From assembly GCF_007923255.1 (NCBI RefSeq), contig NZ_VOHJ01000018.1, positions 1 to 40,067 of the forward strand: 40,067 nucleotides of DNA, in the 5' to 3' direction. Under the pieces are notes generated by a model that was not told where the DNA came from, did no database searches, and saw only the letters and a program-made list of their open reading frames with translations. Position numbers and translations under genes: made by a program. The stretch is from Vulcaniibacterium thermophilum (GTDB taxonomy: Bacteria; Pseudomonadota; Gammaproteobacteria; Xanthomonadales; Xanthomonadaceae). Shown here piece after piece: positions 15,881 through 23,986 of the stretch; the first letter of the stretch is position 1, and each line of letters begins with the position of its first letter.

Positions 15881-17305
15881 GTGAGCGCAGACATCGCGAC
15901 TTCCGATCCCTGGACGGTACGCGCCGCGCTGCGCTGTGCGGCCTGGGCCGAGCGCTGGTTTCCCGATGCGTGGGTGTTCGCCGCGCTTGGGGTGGTGCTG
16001 GTCGCGGCGGCGGCGCTGGCGACCGGCGCTTCGCCCAAGGCCACGGTGGAGGCGTTCGGCAGCGGCTTCTGGAGCCTGATTCCGTTCACCATGCAGATGG
16101 CGTTCGTGGTGATCGGCGGTTACGTGCTGGCGAGCGCGCCGCCGGTCGCACGCATGATCGAGCGGCTGGCGCGGTGGCCGCGCAGCGGTCGCGGCGCGGT
16201 GACGTTCGTGGCGCTGGCGAGCATGCTGACCTCATTGCTGTCGTGGGGCTTCTCGCTGGTGTTCAGCGGGCTGCTGGTGCGCGCGCTGGCGAAGCGCACC
16301 GGGCTGGCGATGGATTACCGCGCCGCGGGCGCGGCGGCGTACCTGGGGCTCGGCTCGGTGTGGGCGATGGGACTCAGCTCCTCGGCCGCGCAGTTGCAGG
16401 CCAATCCGGCGAGCATGCCGCCGGGGCTGCTGGAGATCACCGGCGTGCTGCCGTTCACGCAGACGATCTTCCTGTGGCAGTCGCTGGCGCTGACGGCGGT
16501 GCTGATCGCGGTGTCGGCGGCGCTCGCGTGGTGGACCGCGCCGGGTGCGGCGCAGGCGCGCACCGCGGCGGACTTCGCCGACGCGCGGCTCGAGGCGCAG
16601 GCGCCGCCCGCGTCGCGCACGCGGCCGGGCGAATGGCTGGAGTTCAGTCCGCTGCTGACCGTGCTGCTGTCGCTGCTGGCGTTCGGCTGGCTCGGCTACC
16701 GCTTCGCTTCCGCGCCGTGGGCGCAGGTGATCGCCGACCTCAACACCTACAACCTGCTGTTCCTCTCGCTCGGCCTGCTGCTGCACGGCCGGCCGCGCGG
16801 CTTCCTCGATGCGGTCAACCGCGCGGTGCCGGGCACGGCCGGCGTGCTGGTGCAGTTCCCGCTGTACGGCGTGATCGCGACCGTGCTGACGCAGGTGCCG
16901 GGCGCGGACGGGCAGACGTTGGCGCACCGGCTGTCGGAGCTGTTCGTGCGGGTGGCCACGCAGGACAGCTTCGCGCCGGTGATCGGCGCCTACTCGGCGG
17001 TGCTCGGCTTCTTCGTGCCGTCCGGGGGCGGCAAGTGGATCATCGAGGCGCCGTACGTGATGGAGGCGGCCAACGCGCTGCGGGTGCACCTGGGCTGGAC
17101 CGTGCAGATCTACAACGCCGCCGAGGCGCTGCCGAATCTCATCAATCCGTTCTGGATGCTGCCGCTGCTGGGCGTGCTCGGGCTGAAGGCGCGCGACATC
17201 GTCGGCTTCACCTTCGTGCAGTTCGTCGTGCACGTGCCGCTGGTGCTGCTGATGCTGTGGCTGTTCGGGCTGACGCTCGACTACGTGCCGCCGGTCGCGC
17301 CCTGA
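15881..17305 (+). CDS. AtoE-type short-chain fatty acid transporter
   Basis: Starting from GTG 15881 gives 474 residues with about eleven to twelve hydrophobic segments. The order and the motifs L-S-W-G-F-S-L-V-F-S, P-S-G-G-G-K-W-I-I-E-A-P and Y-N-A-A-E-A-L-P-N-L-I-N-P-F-W match the AtoE/TIGR00366 family, which imports short-chain fatty acids such as acetoacetate or butyrate. An earlier start would include the palindromic repeat; a GAGG-type site precedes the GTG closely. No CoA-transferase or thiolase is adjacent, so the substrate is inferred from the family alone. Confidence 0.85.
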   Translation: MSADIATSDPWTVRAALRCAAWAERWFPDAWVFAALGVVLVAAAALATGASPKATVEAFGSGFWSLIPFTMQMAFVVIGGYVLASAPPVARMIERLARWPRSGRGAVTFVALASMLTSLLSWGFSLVFSGLLVRALAKRTGLAMDYRAAGAAAYLGLGSVWAMGLSSSAAQLQANPASMPPGLLEITGVLPFTQTIFLWQSLALTAVLIAVSAALAWWTAPGAAQARTAADFADARLEAQAPPASRTRPGEWLEFSPLLTVLLSLLAFGWLGYRFASAPWAQVIADLNTYNLLFLSLGLLLHGRPRGFLDAVNRAVPGTAGVLVQFPLYGVIATVLTQVPGADGQTLAHRLSELFVRVATQDSFAPVIGAYSAVLGFFVPSGGGKWIIEAPYVMEAANALRVHLGWTVQIYNAAEALPNLINPFWMLPLLGVLGLKARDIVGFTFVQFVVHVPLVLLMLWLFGLTLDYVPPVAP

Positions 17306-17356
17306 GCACGCCTCCCCGCACGGCGATGACTTCAGGCACAGGGCGGACGCGGTCGC

Positions 17357-17433
17357 TCGCGCGAGGCTGGCCGTCTGCTCCGGTATCCGCTTCCGACACG
17401 TTTGCGTTCCGCGCTGGCCCGAGCCTCGCGCGA
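17357..17433. repeat. 12-bp inverted repeat with long spacer
   Basis: TCGCGCGAGGCT (17357-17368) is exactly complementary to 17422-17433, with 53 nt between. It sits in the 176-bp gap between the transporter and the RidA-like gene, where nothing else is evident. Confidence 0.5.
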
Positions 17434-17481
17434 CGCGGACGCGCCTTCCTCACGCTGTGCCGACGTCCCAGGAGAAATGCG

Positions 17482-17997
17482 ATGAGACCGAACCCCTGGC
17501 TGCTGGCCACCCTGGCGTTCGTCGCCGCGGTGCCGGCGCTCGCGCAGAACGCGCCGACCCGCGAGCACTTCGCACCGCGCGGGCTGGAAGCGGCGTATCA
17601 CGACTGGCACTACACGCCGGTGCTGAAAGTGGGCGACACGGTGATCGTGTCCGGCATTCCGGCCGTGCGCGGCGACAGCTACGAGGCGAAGGTGCGCGGG
17701 ATGTTCGAGGACCTGAAGCGGCATCTCGCCAGCGCCGGCGCGACGCTGGCCGACGTGGTCGAACTCACCAGCTTCCACGTCGCCAGGGACGGGGCGCAGT
17801 TCCGCGACCAGTTCACGAAGCTGGCGCCGATCCACCACGAGTACTTCCCGGACCACTACCCCGCCTGGAGCGCGGTCGGCACCAGCGCGCTGCTTGCGCC
17901 GGGCGCGGTGGTGGAACTGCGGGCGGTGGCGGTGATCGGCTCCGGCAAGCGGCCGCGCGCGGCCATCGCGCCGCCGAAGGCGCGCAAGCCGGACTGA
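17482..17997 (+). CDS. exported RidA-family protein
   Basis: The 171-residue protein has a signal peptide (M-R-P-N-P-W-L-L-A-T-L-A-F-V-A-A-V-P-A-L-A, cleavage before Q-N-A) followed by a YjgF/RidA domain. AGGAG about 7 nt upstream fixes the start. RidA proteins hydrolyse enamine/imine intermediates using an arginine in a P-A-R-S motif; here the matching segment reads Y-P-A-W-S, so that arginine is replaced by tryptophan. Imine deaminase activity is therefore doubtful, and export to the periplasm also sets it apart. The tail after residue 155 is basic. Confidence 0.85.
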   Translation: MRPNPWLLATLAFVAAVPALAQNAPTREHFAPRGLEAAYHDWHYTPVLKVGDTVIVSGIPAVRGDSYEAKVRGMFEDLKRHLASAGATLADVVELTSFHVARDGAQFRDQFTKLAPIHHEYFPDHYPAWSAVGTSALLAPGAVVELRAVAVIGSGKRPRAAIAPPKARKPD

Positions 17998-18007
17998 AGA
18001 CTGCCGC

Positions 18008-18754
18008 CTACGGGACCCGCGCGCAGGTCCACACCTCGACGCGCTCGACCCCGGCGCGCCTGAGCGCGCGCACCGCGGCGTGCGCGGTGGCGCCGGTGGT
18101 CATGACGTCGTCGAACACCGCCACGTGCGCGGGCAGCGCGGCACCTGCGCGCACCGCGAAGGCATCGCGCAGGTTGCGGCGGCGCTGCGCGGCCGTCAGC
18201 GCGCTCTGTGCGGCGGTGGCGCGGCGGCGCAACAGGGCGTCGGCCAGCAGCGGCACGCCGAGCGCGCGGGCGAGCGGTTCTGCCAGCTCCAGCGCCTGGT
18301 CGTAGCCGCGTGCGCGCAGCCGGCCGCGGTGCAACGGGACCGGGACGATCGCCTGCGGACGCGGGGCGTCGCGCCAGAGCGCCGCCATCAGCCCCGCCAG
18401 CAGGCGCGCGGCCGCCAGATCGCCGTGGAACTTGGCGCGCGGCAGCAGCCGCCGCAGCGCGTCCCGGTACACGAACGCGGCGCGTGCGGCGTGCTGCGGC
18501 GGCGCGCGGCGCAGGCAGGCGCCGCAGACCTGCCCGGCCTGCGCGGGCGGCAGCGGGATGGCGCAGGTCGGGCAGGCGTGGCGGTTCCACGGCAGCGCCG
18601 CGCTGCAGGCGGCGCAGAGGTCGCGCCCGTCGCCGCGTTCGCGGCAGACCAGGCAGCGCGGCGGGAACAGCAGGGCGGCGATCCGACCGGCGGCCGCCAT
18701 TCCTCGACCGCCGTCAACTCCGGACGCCGGCGTTTGGTTGACAGTGTCCGGCAT
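18008..18754 (-). CDS. comF: ComF family phosphoribosyltransferase-like protein
   Basis: From ATG 18754 the protein has 248 residues; ATG 18700 would give 230. The N-terminal double zinc finger (C-L-V-C ... C-A-A-C, then C-P-T-C ... C-G-A-C) precedes a phosphoribosyltransferase-type domain with [18 protein letters not shown] and the PRPP loop [11 protein letters not shown]. ComF is needed for DNA uptake in natural competence, acting on the cytoplasmic side. It is divergent from bioB, and with the upstream start the probable bioB operator lies inside its first codons. Confidence 0.9.
   Translation of the reverse strand: MPDTVNQTPASGVDGGRGMAAAGRIAALLFPPRCLVCRERGDGRDLCAACSAALPWNRHACPTCAIPLPPAQAGQVCGACLRRAPPQHAARAAFVYRDALRRLLPRAKFHGDLAAARLLAGLMAALWRDAPRPQAIVPVPLHRGRLRARGYDQALELAEPLARALGVPLLADALLRRRATAAQSALTAAQRRRNLRDAFAVRAGAALPAHVAVFDDVMTTGATAHAAVRALRRAGVERVEVWTCARVP
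18711..18744 (+). promoter_or_regulatory. putative BirA operator / bioB promoter region
   Basis: Two half-sites, CCGTCAACT (18711-18719) and GGTTGACAG (18736-18744), flank a 16-bp spacer. They match the proteobacterial BirA box (TTGTAAACC, spacer about 15, GGTTTACAA) at 5/9 and 7/9 positions. The right half contains TTGACA, a perfect -35 hexamer; 17 bp on, CAGACT is only a weak -10. A repressor here would block bioB. Confidence 0.4.
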
Positions 18755-18803
18755 GCTTTCCAGACTGCCCGGCCTTTCCCGCCGCGTCCCTCGGATTTCG
18801 CCC

Positions 18804-19847
18804 ATGCCCGTGCTCAGTGAACTGCCCGCCGTGCGCCACGACTGGTCGCAGGCGGAGGTCGAGGCGCTGTTCGACCTGCCCTTCCCCGAACTGCTGCACC
18901 GCGCCGCGAGCGTGCATCGCGCCCACTTCGACCCGGCCGAGGTGCAGGTCAGCACCCTGCTGTCGGTGAAGACCGGCGGCTGCCCGGAGGACTGCGCGTA
19001 CTGCCCGCAGGCCGCGCGCTACCACACCGGCGTGCAGGCGACCAAGCTGATGGAGCTCGAGCAGGTGGTGGAGAAGGCGAAGCAGGCCAAGGCCGCCGGC
19101 GCCACCCGCTTCTGCATGGGCGCGGCGTGGCGCTCGCCGAAGGACCGCGACATTCCCAAGGTCGCGGCGATGATCCGCGAGGTGAAGGCGCTCGGCCTGG
19201 AGACCTGCGCCACGCTCGGCATGCTCAGCGCCGAGCAGGCGCAGGCGCTGAAGGGCGCGGGGCTGGACTACTACAACCACAACCTCGACACCGCGCCGGA
19301 GTTCTACGGCGAGATCATCCACACCCGCGAATTCCAGGACCGGCTCGACACGCTCGAACACGTGCGCGACGCCGGCCTGAAGACCTGCTGCGGCGGCATC
19401 GTCGGCATGGGCGAGACGCGCGCCCAGCGCGCGGCGTTCCTGCGCACGCTCGCCAACCTGCCGGCGCATCCGGATTCGGTGCCGATCAACCGGCTGGTCG
19501 AAGTGCAAGGCACGCCGCTGGCCGAGAAGGGCACTTCGAAGGAACTGGATCCGTTCGAGTTCGTGCGCACGATCGCCGTCGCGCGCCTGCTGATGCCGCG
19601 TTCGATGGTGCGGCTGTCGGCCGGGCGCGAGTCGATGAGCGACGAGCTGCAGGCGCTGTGCTTCCTCGCCGGCGCCAATTCGATCTTCTACGGCGAGAAG
19701 CTGCTGACCACCGGCAATCCGGACGTCGAGCGCGACCAGGCGCTGTTCGCGCGGCTGGGCCTGAAGCCGATGCCGGTGGTGGAAACCGGCGGCACCGTGC
19801 ACGCCGACATCGTCGAAGCCGGCCCGGCGCCGGCCTGCGCGGCGTAG
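18804..19847 (+). CDS. bioB: biotin synthase
   Basis: The 347-residue radical-SAM enzyme inserts sulfur into dethiobiotin in the last step of biotin synthesis. The cluster motif C60-P-E-D-C64-A-Y-C67 holds the [4Fe-4S]-SAM site. The conserved [17 protein letters not shown] and the late arginine region R-L-S-A-G-R-E support the call. It opens the operon bioB-bioF-bioH-bioC. Only 2 nt separate it from bioF. No clear Shine-Dalgarno is seen before ATG 18804. Confidence 0.98.
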   Translation: MPVLSELPAVRHDWSQAEVEALFDLPFPELLHRAASVHRAHFDPAEVQVSTLLSVKTGGCPEDCAYCPQAARYHTGVQATKLMELEQVVEKAKQAKAAGATRFCMGAAWRSPKDRDIPKVAAMIREVKALGLETCATLGMLSAEQAQALKGAGLDYYNHNLDTAPEFYGEIIHTREFQDRLDTLEHVRDAGLKTCCGGIVGMGETRAQRAAFLRTLANLPAHPDSVPINRLVEVQGTPLAEKGTSKELDPFEFVRTIAVARLLMPRSMVRLSAGRESMSDELQALCFLAGANSIFYGEKLLTTGNPDVERDQALFARLGLKPMPVVETGGTVHADIVEAGPAPACAA

Positions 19848-19849
19848 CC

Positions 19850-21052
19850 ATGAGCGCGCCGCGTCCGGATCTGCGGCAACGGATCGCCGAGGCGCGCGCC
19901 GGGCGCGAGGCCCGGCACGCGGTGCGCGTGCGCCGCACGGTCGAACGCCGGCAGGGCGTGCGCGCGCAGGTGGACGGGCGTTGGGTGGTCGCCTTCAACG
20001 GCAACGACTACCTCGGCCTGGCCCAGCATCCGCTCACCCTGCATTCGGCGCAGGAGGCGATGGACCGCTACGGCATCGGCGGCACCGCCTCGCACCTGGT
20101 CAGCGGCCACACGCTGGTGCACGAGCACCTCGAGCGCGAGCTGGCGCAGTGGCTCGGCTACGAGCGCGGGCTGGCGTTCGGCTGCGGCTACATGGCCAAC
20201 CTCGCCGCGGTGCAGGCGCTGCTGGGCGATGGCGACGTCTGCGTGCAGGACCGCCTCAACCACGCCAGCCTGATCGACGCCGCGCGCCTGGCCGGCTGCA
20301 GGCTGGCGCGCTATCCGCACGGCGATGCCGAAGGCGCGCTGCGGCAGTTGCGCGCCAATCCCGACGGCGCGGCGATGCTGGTCACCGACGGCGTGTTCAG
20401 CATGGACGGCGACATCGCGCCGCTGAAGCAGCTCGCGCTGGCCGCGCGCATCCAGCGCGCGATCCTGTACGTCGACGACGCCCACGGTGTCGGCGTGATC
20501 GGTCCGGACGGGCGAGGCAGCGTCGCCCATGCGGGCTGGACCTCCGAGCAGGTGCCGCTGTTGCTGGTCACGCTCGGCAAGGCGCTGGGCGGCTTCGGTG
20601 CGGTGCTGCTCGGCGAGGAGGCGCTGATCCAGCACTTCCAGGAAACCGCGCGGCCGTACGTCTACACCACCGCGCTGCCGCCGGCGCTGGCGGCCGCCAG
20701 CCTCGGCGCGGTGCGCGCGGTGCAGCGTCAGCCGGCGCTGCGCAAGCGCCTGCACGAGGCGACCGCGCGCTTCCGCGCCCGCGCGCAGCGGCATGGGCTG
20801 CCGCTGATGGATTCGCCCACGCCGATCCAGCCGCTGCTGTTCGGCGACAACGCGCGCACGCTGGCGGTGGCGCGCGCGGTGTTCGACGCCGGCTACTGGG
20901 TCAGCGCGATCCGGCCGCCGACCGTGCCCGAAGGCCAGGCGCGCATCCGCGTCACGCTGTCGGCCGCGCACAGCGATGCGCAGATCGACGGGCTGGTGGA
21001 CGCGCTGGCGCGGGCGGTGGAGGCGGTCGGCGCGGCGCCGGCGACGCCGTGA
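19850..21052 (+). CDS. bioF: 8-amino-7-oxononanoate synthase
   Basis: The 400-residue PLP enzyme condenses pimeloyl thioester with alanine. The PLP lysine is K244 in [20 protein letters not shown] and S-M-D-G-D-I-A-P-L are the other hallmark stretches. The N-terminus has the usual A-R-P-D-L-R-Q-R type helix. It begins 2 nt after bioB stops, so translation is probably coupled. A repeat-rich stretch of about 190 bp separates it from bioH. Confidence 0.97.
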   Translation: MSAPRPDLRQRIAEARAGREARHAVRVRRTVERRQGVRAQVDGRWVVAFNGNDYLGLAQHPLTLHSAQEAMDRYGIGGTASHLVSGHTLVHEHLERELAQWLGYERGLAFGCGYMANLAAVQALLGDGDVCVQDRLNHASLIDAARLAGCRLARYPHGDAEGALRQLRANPDGAAMLVTDGVFSMDGDIAPLKQLALAARIQRAILYVDDAHGVGVIGPDGRGSVAHAGWTSEQVPLLLVTLGKALGGFGAVLLGEEALIQHFQETARPYVYTTALPPALAAASLGAVRAVQRQPALRKRLHEATARFRARAQRHGLPLMDSPTPIQPLLFGDNARTLAVARAVFDAGYWVSAIRPPTVPEGQARIRVTLSAAHSDAQIDGLVDALARAVEAVGAAPATP

Positions 21053-21054
21053 CC

Positions 21055-21119
21055 GCCGCGCCTGCGGCGCGGCGCCCTCACCCCACCCCCTCTCCCGCCG
21101 CAGCGCGGCGGGAGAGGGG
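21055..21119. repeat. palindromic intergenic element, copy 2
   Basis: Copy of the 15794 element: a CGCGCC-TGC-GGCGCG hairpin, CCCTCACCCC, then arms of 15 bp (CCCCTCTCCCGCCGC, 21087-21101 with 21105-21119) around a 3-nt loop. It sits right after the bioF stop, inside the bio operon. Confidence 0.75.
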
Positions 21120-21151
21120 CTTCGTTCGTCGTGCCCTGCTCACGGCTGCTT

Positions 21152-21243
21152 CTTCCCCATTCCCCATTCCCTGTTCCCGATTCCCTGTTCCCCTTTCCCA
21201 CTTCCCCGTTCCCCGTTCCCCGTTCCCCGTTCCCTGCCCCCCA
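21152..21243. repeat. irregular 7-bp tandem array before bioH
   Basis: Repeats of the type GTTCCCC / ATTCCCN fill about 90 bp and stop 3 nt before the bioH ATG. The minus strand is a series of GGG(G) blocks 3-4 nt apart, able in principle to form G-quadruplexes. Confidence 0.75.
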
Positions 21244-21246
21244 CCC

Positions 21247-22119
21247 ATGCTCCACATCGAAACCCACGGCACCGGCCCGGCCATCGCGCTGATCCACGGC
21301 TGGGCCATGCACGGCGGCCTGTTCGCGCCGCTGGTCGAACGCCTGGCCGCGCGCTACACGCTGCACCTGATCGACCTGCCCGGACATGGCCACGCGCGCG
21401 CCAGCGCGCTGCCGCTCGATCCTGATGCGCTTGCGCCGCAACTGGCCGACGCCGTGCCCGACGCGGTCTGGCTGGGCTGGTCGCTGGGCGGGCTGTTCGC
21501 GCTGCGCACCGTGCAGCACGCGCCGGCGCGCGCGCGCGGGCTGGTGATGGTGGCGTCCTCGCCGCGCTTCGTGGCCGGCGAGGACTGGGCGCACGGCGTG
21601 CGGCCATCGCTGTTCCGCGAATTCGCCGAGGCGCTGGAGCGCGATTTCCGCGGCACGCTGGACGGTTTCCTGGCGCTGGAGGCGCTCGGTTCGGCCAGCG
21701 CGCAGGAGGAACTGCGCCGCCTGCGCGCGCAGGCGTTCCTGCGCGGCGAGCCGGCGCCGCGCGCGCTGCTGGAGGGCCTGGCGCTGCTCGATCGCGCCGA
21801 CGTGCGCGGCGAGTTGCCGGCGTTGCCGGTGCCGAGCCTGTGGATCAGCGGCCGCCGCGACCGGCTGGTGCCGGCCGGGGCGATGCCCGCTGCGGCGGTG
21901 CTGGCGCCGGAATCCGAAAGCGTGGCGATCGCCAACGCCGGCCACGCGCCGTTTCTGGGCGCGGCCGACGAGGTCGCGCAGGCGATCGACCGCTTCGCCC
22001 AGCGCGCGTTCGCGGCGGCCGCCGGAGCGGCTGCAGGAGCGGCTTCAGCCGCGACCGCGCGTTCGCCGGGTGTGGAAGTCGCGGCTGAAGCCGCTCCCGC
22101 AGAAGGCGATGGGCGATGA
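21247..22119 (+). CDS. bioH: pimeloyl-ACP methyl ester carboxylesterase
   Basis: The 290-residue alpha/beta hydrolase releases pimeloyl-ACP from its methyl ester. The nucleophile is S79 in G-W-S-L-G-G, the acid D205 in R-R-D-R-L, and the base H233 in N-A-G-H-A-P-F-L. G-W-A-M-H-G-G near residue 18 forms the oxyanion region. It is about 35 residues longer than usual: the Ala-rich tail after residue 255 is encoded by an inverted REP-type repeat. The ATG at 21247 follows a pyrimidine-rich array without a Shine-Dalgarno. Its last 4 nt overlap bioC. Confidence 0.93.
   Translation: MLHIETHGTGPAIALIHGWAMHGGLFAPLVERLAARYTLHLIDLPGHGHARASALPLDPDALAPQLADAVPDAVWLGWSLGGLFALRTVQHAPARARGLVMVASSPRFVAGEDWAHGVRPSLFREFAEALERDFRGTLDGFLALEALGSASAQEELRRLRAQAFLRGEPAPRALLEGLALLDRADVRGELPALPVPSLWISGRRDRLVPAGAMPAAAVLAPESESVAIANAGHAPFLGAADEVAQAIDRFAQRAFAAAAGAAAGAASAATARSPGVEVAAEAAPAEGDGR
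22036..22097. repeat. REP-type inverted repeat inside the 3' end of bioH
   Basis: Exact 20-bp arms at 22036-22055 (GGAGCGGCTTCAGCC...) and 22078-22097 flank 22 nt. It is translated as part of the BioH tail. A single related arm lies at 1764-1783. Confidence 0.8.
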
Positions 22120-23021
22120 GCGACGTGTTCGACCACCGCCAGGTGCGGCGCGCGTTCTCGCGCGCGGCGGAAAGCTACGAAAGCGCGGCCGCCCTGCAGC
22201 GCGAGGTCGAAGCGCGCCTGCTCGAATCGCTCGACTACCTCGGCGAGCGCCGGCCTTCCCGGGTGCTCGACGTCGGCAGTGGGCCCGGCACCGCCGCGCT
22301 GGCGATGCAGCGCCGCTGGCCGGACGCGCAGGTGATCGCGCTCGACCTTGCGCTGCCGATGCTGGCGCACGCGCGCGAGCACCTCGCCGCGCGTCCGCTG
22401 CGCGAGCGGCTGCCGTGGAAGCGCACGCCGGCGCTGGTGTGCGCCGATGCGCGCGCGCTGCCGCTGCCGGATGCCAGCGTCGATGTGCTGGTGTCCAACC
22501 TGTGCATCCAGTGGATCGAGGACCTGCCGGCGCTGTTCGCCGGCTTCCGCCGCGTGCTCAGGCCGGACGGGCTGCTGCTGCTGTCGACGTTCGGCGCCGA
22601 CACGCTGGTGGAGCTGCGCGCGGCGTTCGCGCAGGCCGACGAGGCGCCGCACGTCAGCCCGTTCGCCACGATCGCGCAGTTCGGCGATGCGCTGATGAGC
22701 GCCGGCTTCCGCGACCCCGTGCTCGACCGCGACGTGTTCGCGCTCGGCCACCCGAATCTCGCCAGCCTGATGCGCGAGCTGCGCGCGCTCGGCGCCACCA
22801 ACGCGTTGACCACGCGCCGACGCAGCCTCACCGGGCGCGCGCGCTTCGCCCGCGCCGAGGCCGCCTACGAAACGCTGCGCACGCCGGAAGGCGAACTTCC
22901 GGTGACGTGGGAAGTGATCTACGCCCACGCCTGGGGCCCGCCGCCCGGCGCGCCGATCCGCGTGGGCGGCGTGGACGAGGTGCGGGTGCCGGTGTCCAGC
23001 CTGCGGGTGCGCCGCCGATGA
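22116..23021 (+). CDS. bioC: malonyl-ACP O-methyltransferase
   Basis: The 301-residue SAM methyltransferase methylates malonyl-ACP to start pimelate synthesis. The motif L-D-V-G-S-G-P-G-T at residues 51-59 binds SAM; A-R-A-L-P-L-P-D and S-N-L-C-I-Q-W-I-E-D are typical of BioC. S-T-F-G-A-D-T-L-V-E-L follows motif III. ATGA overlaps join it to bioH upstream and to the transporter downstream. Its final ~15 residues are variable. Confidence 0.96.
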   Translation: MSDVFDHRQVRRAFSRAAESYESAAALQREVEARLLESLDYLGERRPSRVLDVGSGPGTAALAMQRRWPDAQVIALDLALPMLAHAREHLAARPLRERLPWKRTPALVCADARALPLPDASVDVLVSNLCIQWIEDLPALFAGFRRVLRPDGLLLLSTFGADTLVELRAAFAQADEAPHVSPFATIAQFGDALMSAGFRDPVLDRDVFALGHPNLASLMRELRALGATNALTTRRRSLTGRARFARAEAAYETLRTPEGELPVTWEVIYAHAWGPPPGAPIRVGGVDEVRVPVSSLRVRRR

Positions 23022-23986
23022 GCGCCGCGCACCGCCGCACCGCGCTGGCCGCGGTGGCGATCGCCCTGCTGTCGGCGCTGTTCTTCACCAGCACCTACGT
23101 GCTCAACCGCGCGGCGGCGGTGGACGGCGGGCACTGGGCGTGGACCGCCGCGCTGCGTTACCTCATCACCCTGCCGCTGCTGTTGCCGCTGATGCGCTGG
23201 CAGGGCGGGATCGCGCCGGTGTGGCGGGCGCTCCGCGCGCATCCCGGGCCGTGGCTGCTGTGGAGCGGGATCGGCTTCGTGCTGTTCTACCTGACGCTCG
23301 CCTATGCCGCCGACAGCGGGCCGTCGTGGCTGGTCGCCGGCACGTTCCAGCTCACGGTGATCGCCGGCATGCTGTGCGCGCCGCTGCTGTACCGCGACCA
23401 CCGTGCGCGCGTGCCGCGTGCCGCGCTCGCGGCGGGGCTGGTGATCGTCGCCGGCGTGCTGCTGATGCAGTGGGGCCATGCCGGCGGCGCGCTCGACCGC
23501 GCCGGCTGGATCGCGCTGGTGTGCGTGGCGGTGTCGGCGTTCGCCTATCCGCTCGGCAACCGCGGCCTGCTGCTGCATCTGGAACACGCCGGCGTGCACC
23601 TCAACGCCACCCAGCGCGTGTTCGGCATGACGCTGGCGAGCCAGCCGCTGTGGTGGGCGGTGGCCGCGTTCGCGTTCGCGCGCAGCGGTGCGCCTTCGGG
23701 CGGGCAGGTGGCGCTGGCCGCCGGGGTCGCGCTCGGCGCCGGCGTGATCGCCACCGTGCTGTTCTTCCAGGCCACCGGCATGGTGCGTCGCGAACCGACC
23801 GCGCTCGCCGCGGCGGAGGCGATGCAGGCGGCGGAGATCCTGTTCGCCACCGCGTTCGGCGCGCTCTGGCTGGGCGAGGCGTGGCCGAGCGGACAGGCGG
23901 CGCTCGGCGCCGTGCTGGTGGTCGCCGGCATCGTCGCGATCAGTTGGGCGGCGGCGCGGCAGGGGCCGATGGCGCCGACGCCGTAG
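23018..23986 (+). CDS. EamA/EmrE-type multidrug-resistance transporter
   Basis: The 322-residue protein has ten hydrophobic segments in two halves, the layout of the drug/metabolite transporter superfamily (EmrE-like putative efflux family). Landmarks are S-T-Y-V-L-N-R-A in helix 1 and the conserved R-R-E-P-T-A-L-A-A-A-E-A-M-Q-A-A-E before the last pair. An ATGA overlap ties it to bioC, so it is read with the biotin operon; export or import of a biotin-related metabolite is possible but unproven. Its 3' end overlaps the convergent glycosyltransferase by 47 bp. Confidence 0.82.
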   Translation: MSAAHRRTALAAVAIALLSALFFTSTYVLNRAAAVDGGHWAWTAALRYLITLPLLLPLMRWQGGIAPVWRALRAHPGPWLLWSGIGFVLFYLTLAYAADSGPSWLVAGTFQLTVIAGMLCAPLLYRDHRARVPRAALAAGLVIVAGVLLMQWGHAGGALDRAGWIALVCVAVSAFAYPLGNRGLLLHLEHAGVHLNATQRVFGMTLASQPLWWAVAAFAFARSGAPSGGQVALAAGVALGAGVIATVLFFQATGMVRREPTALAAAEAMQAAEILFATAFGALWLGEAWPSGQAALGAVLVVAGIVAISWAAARQGPMAPTP

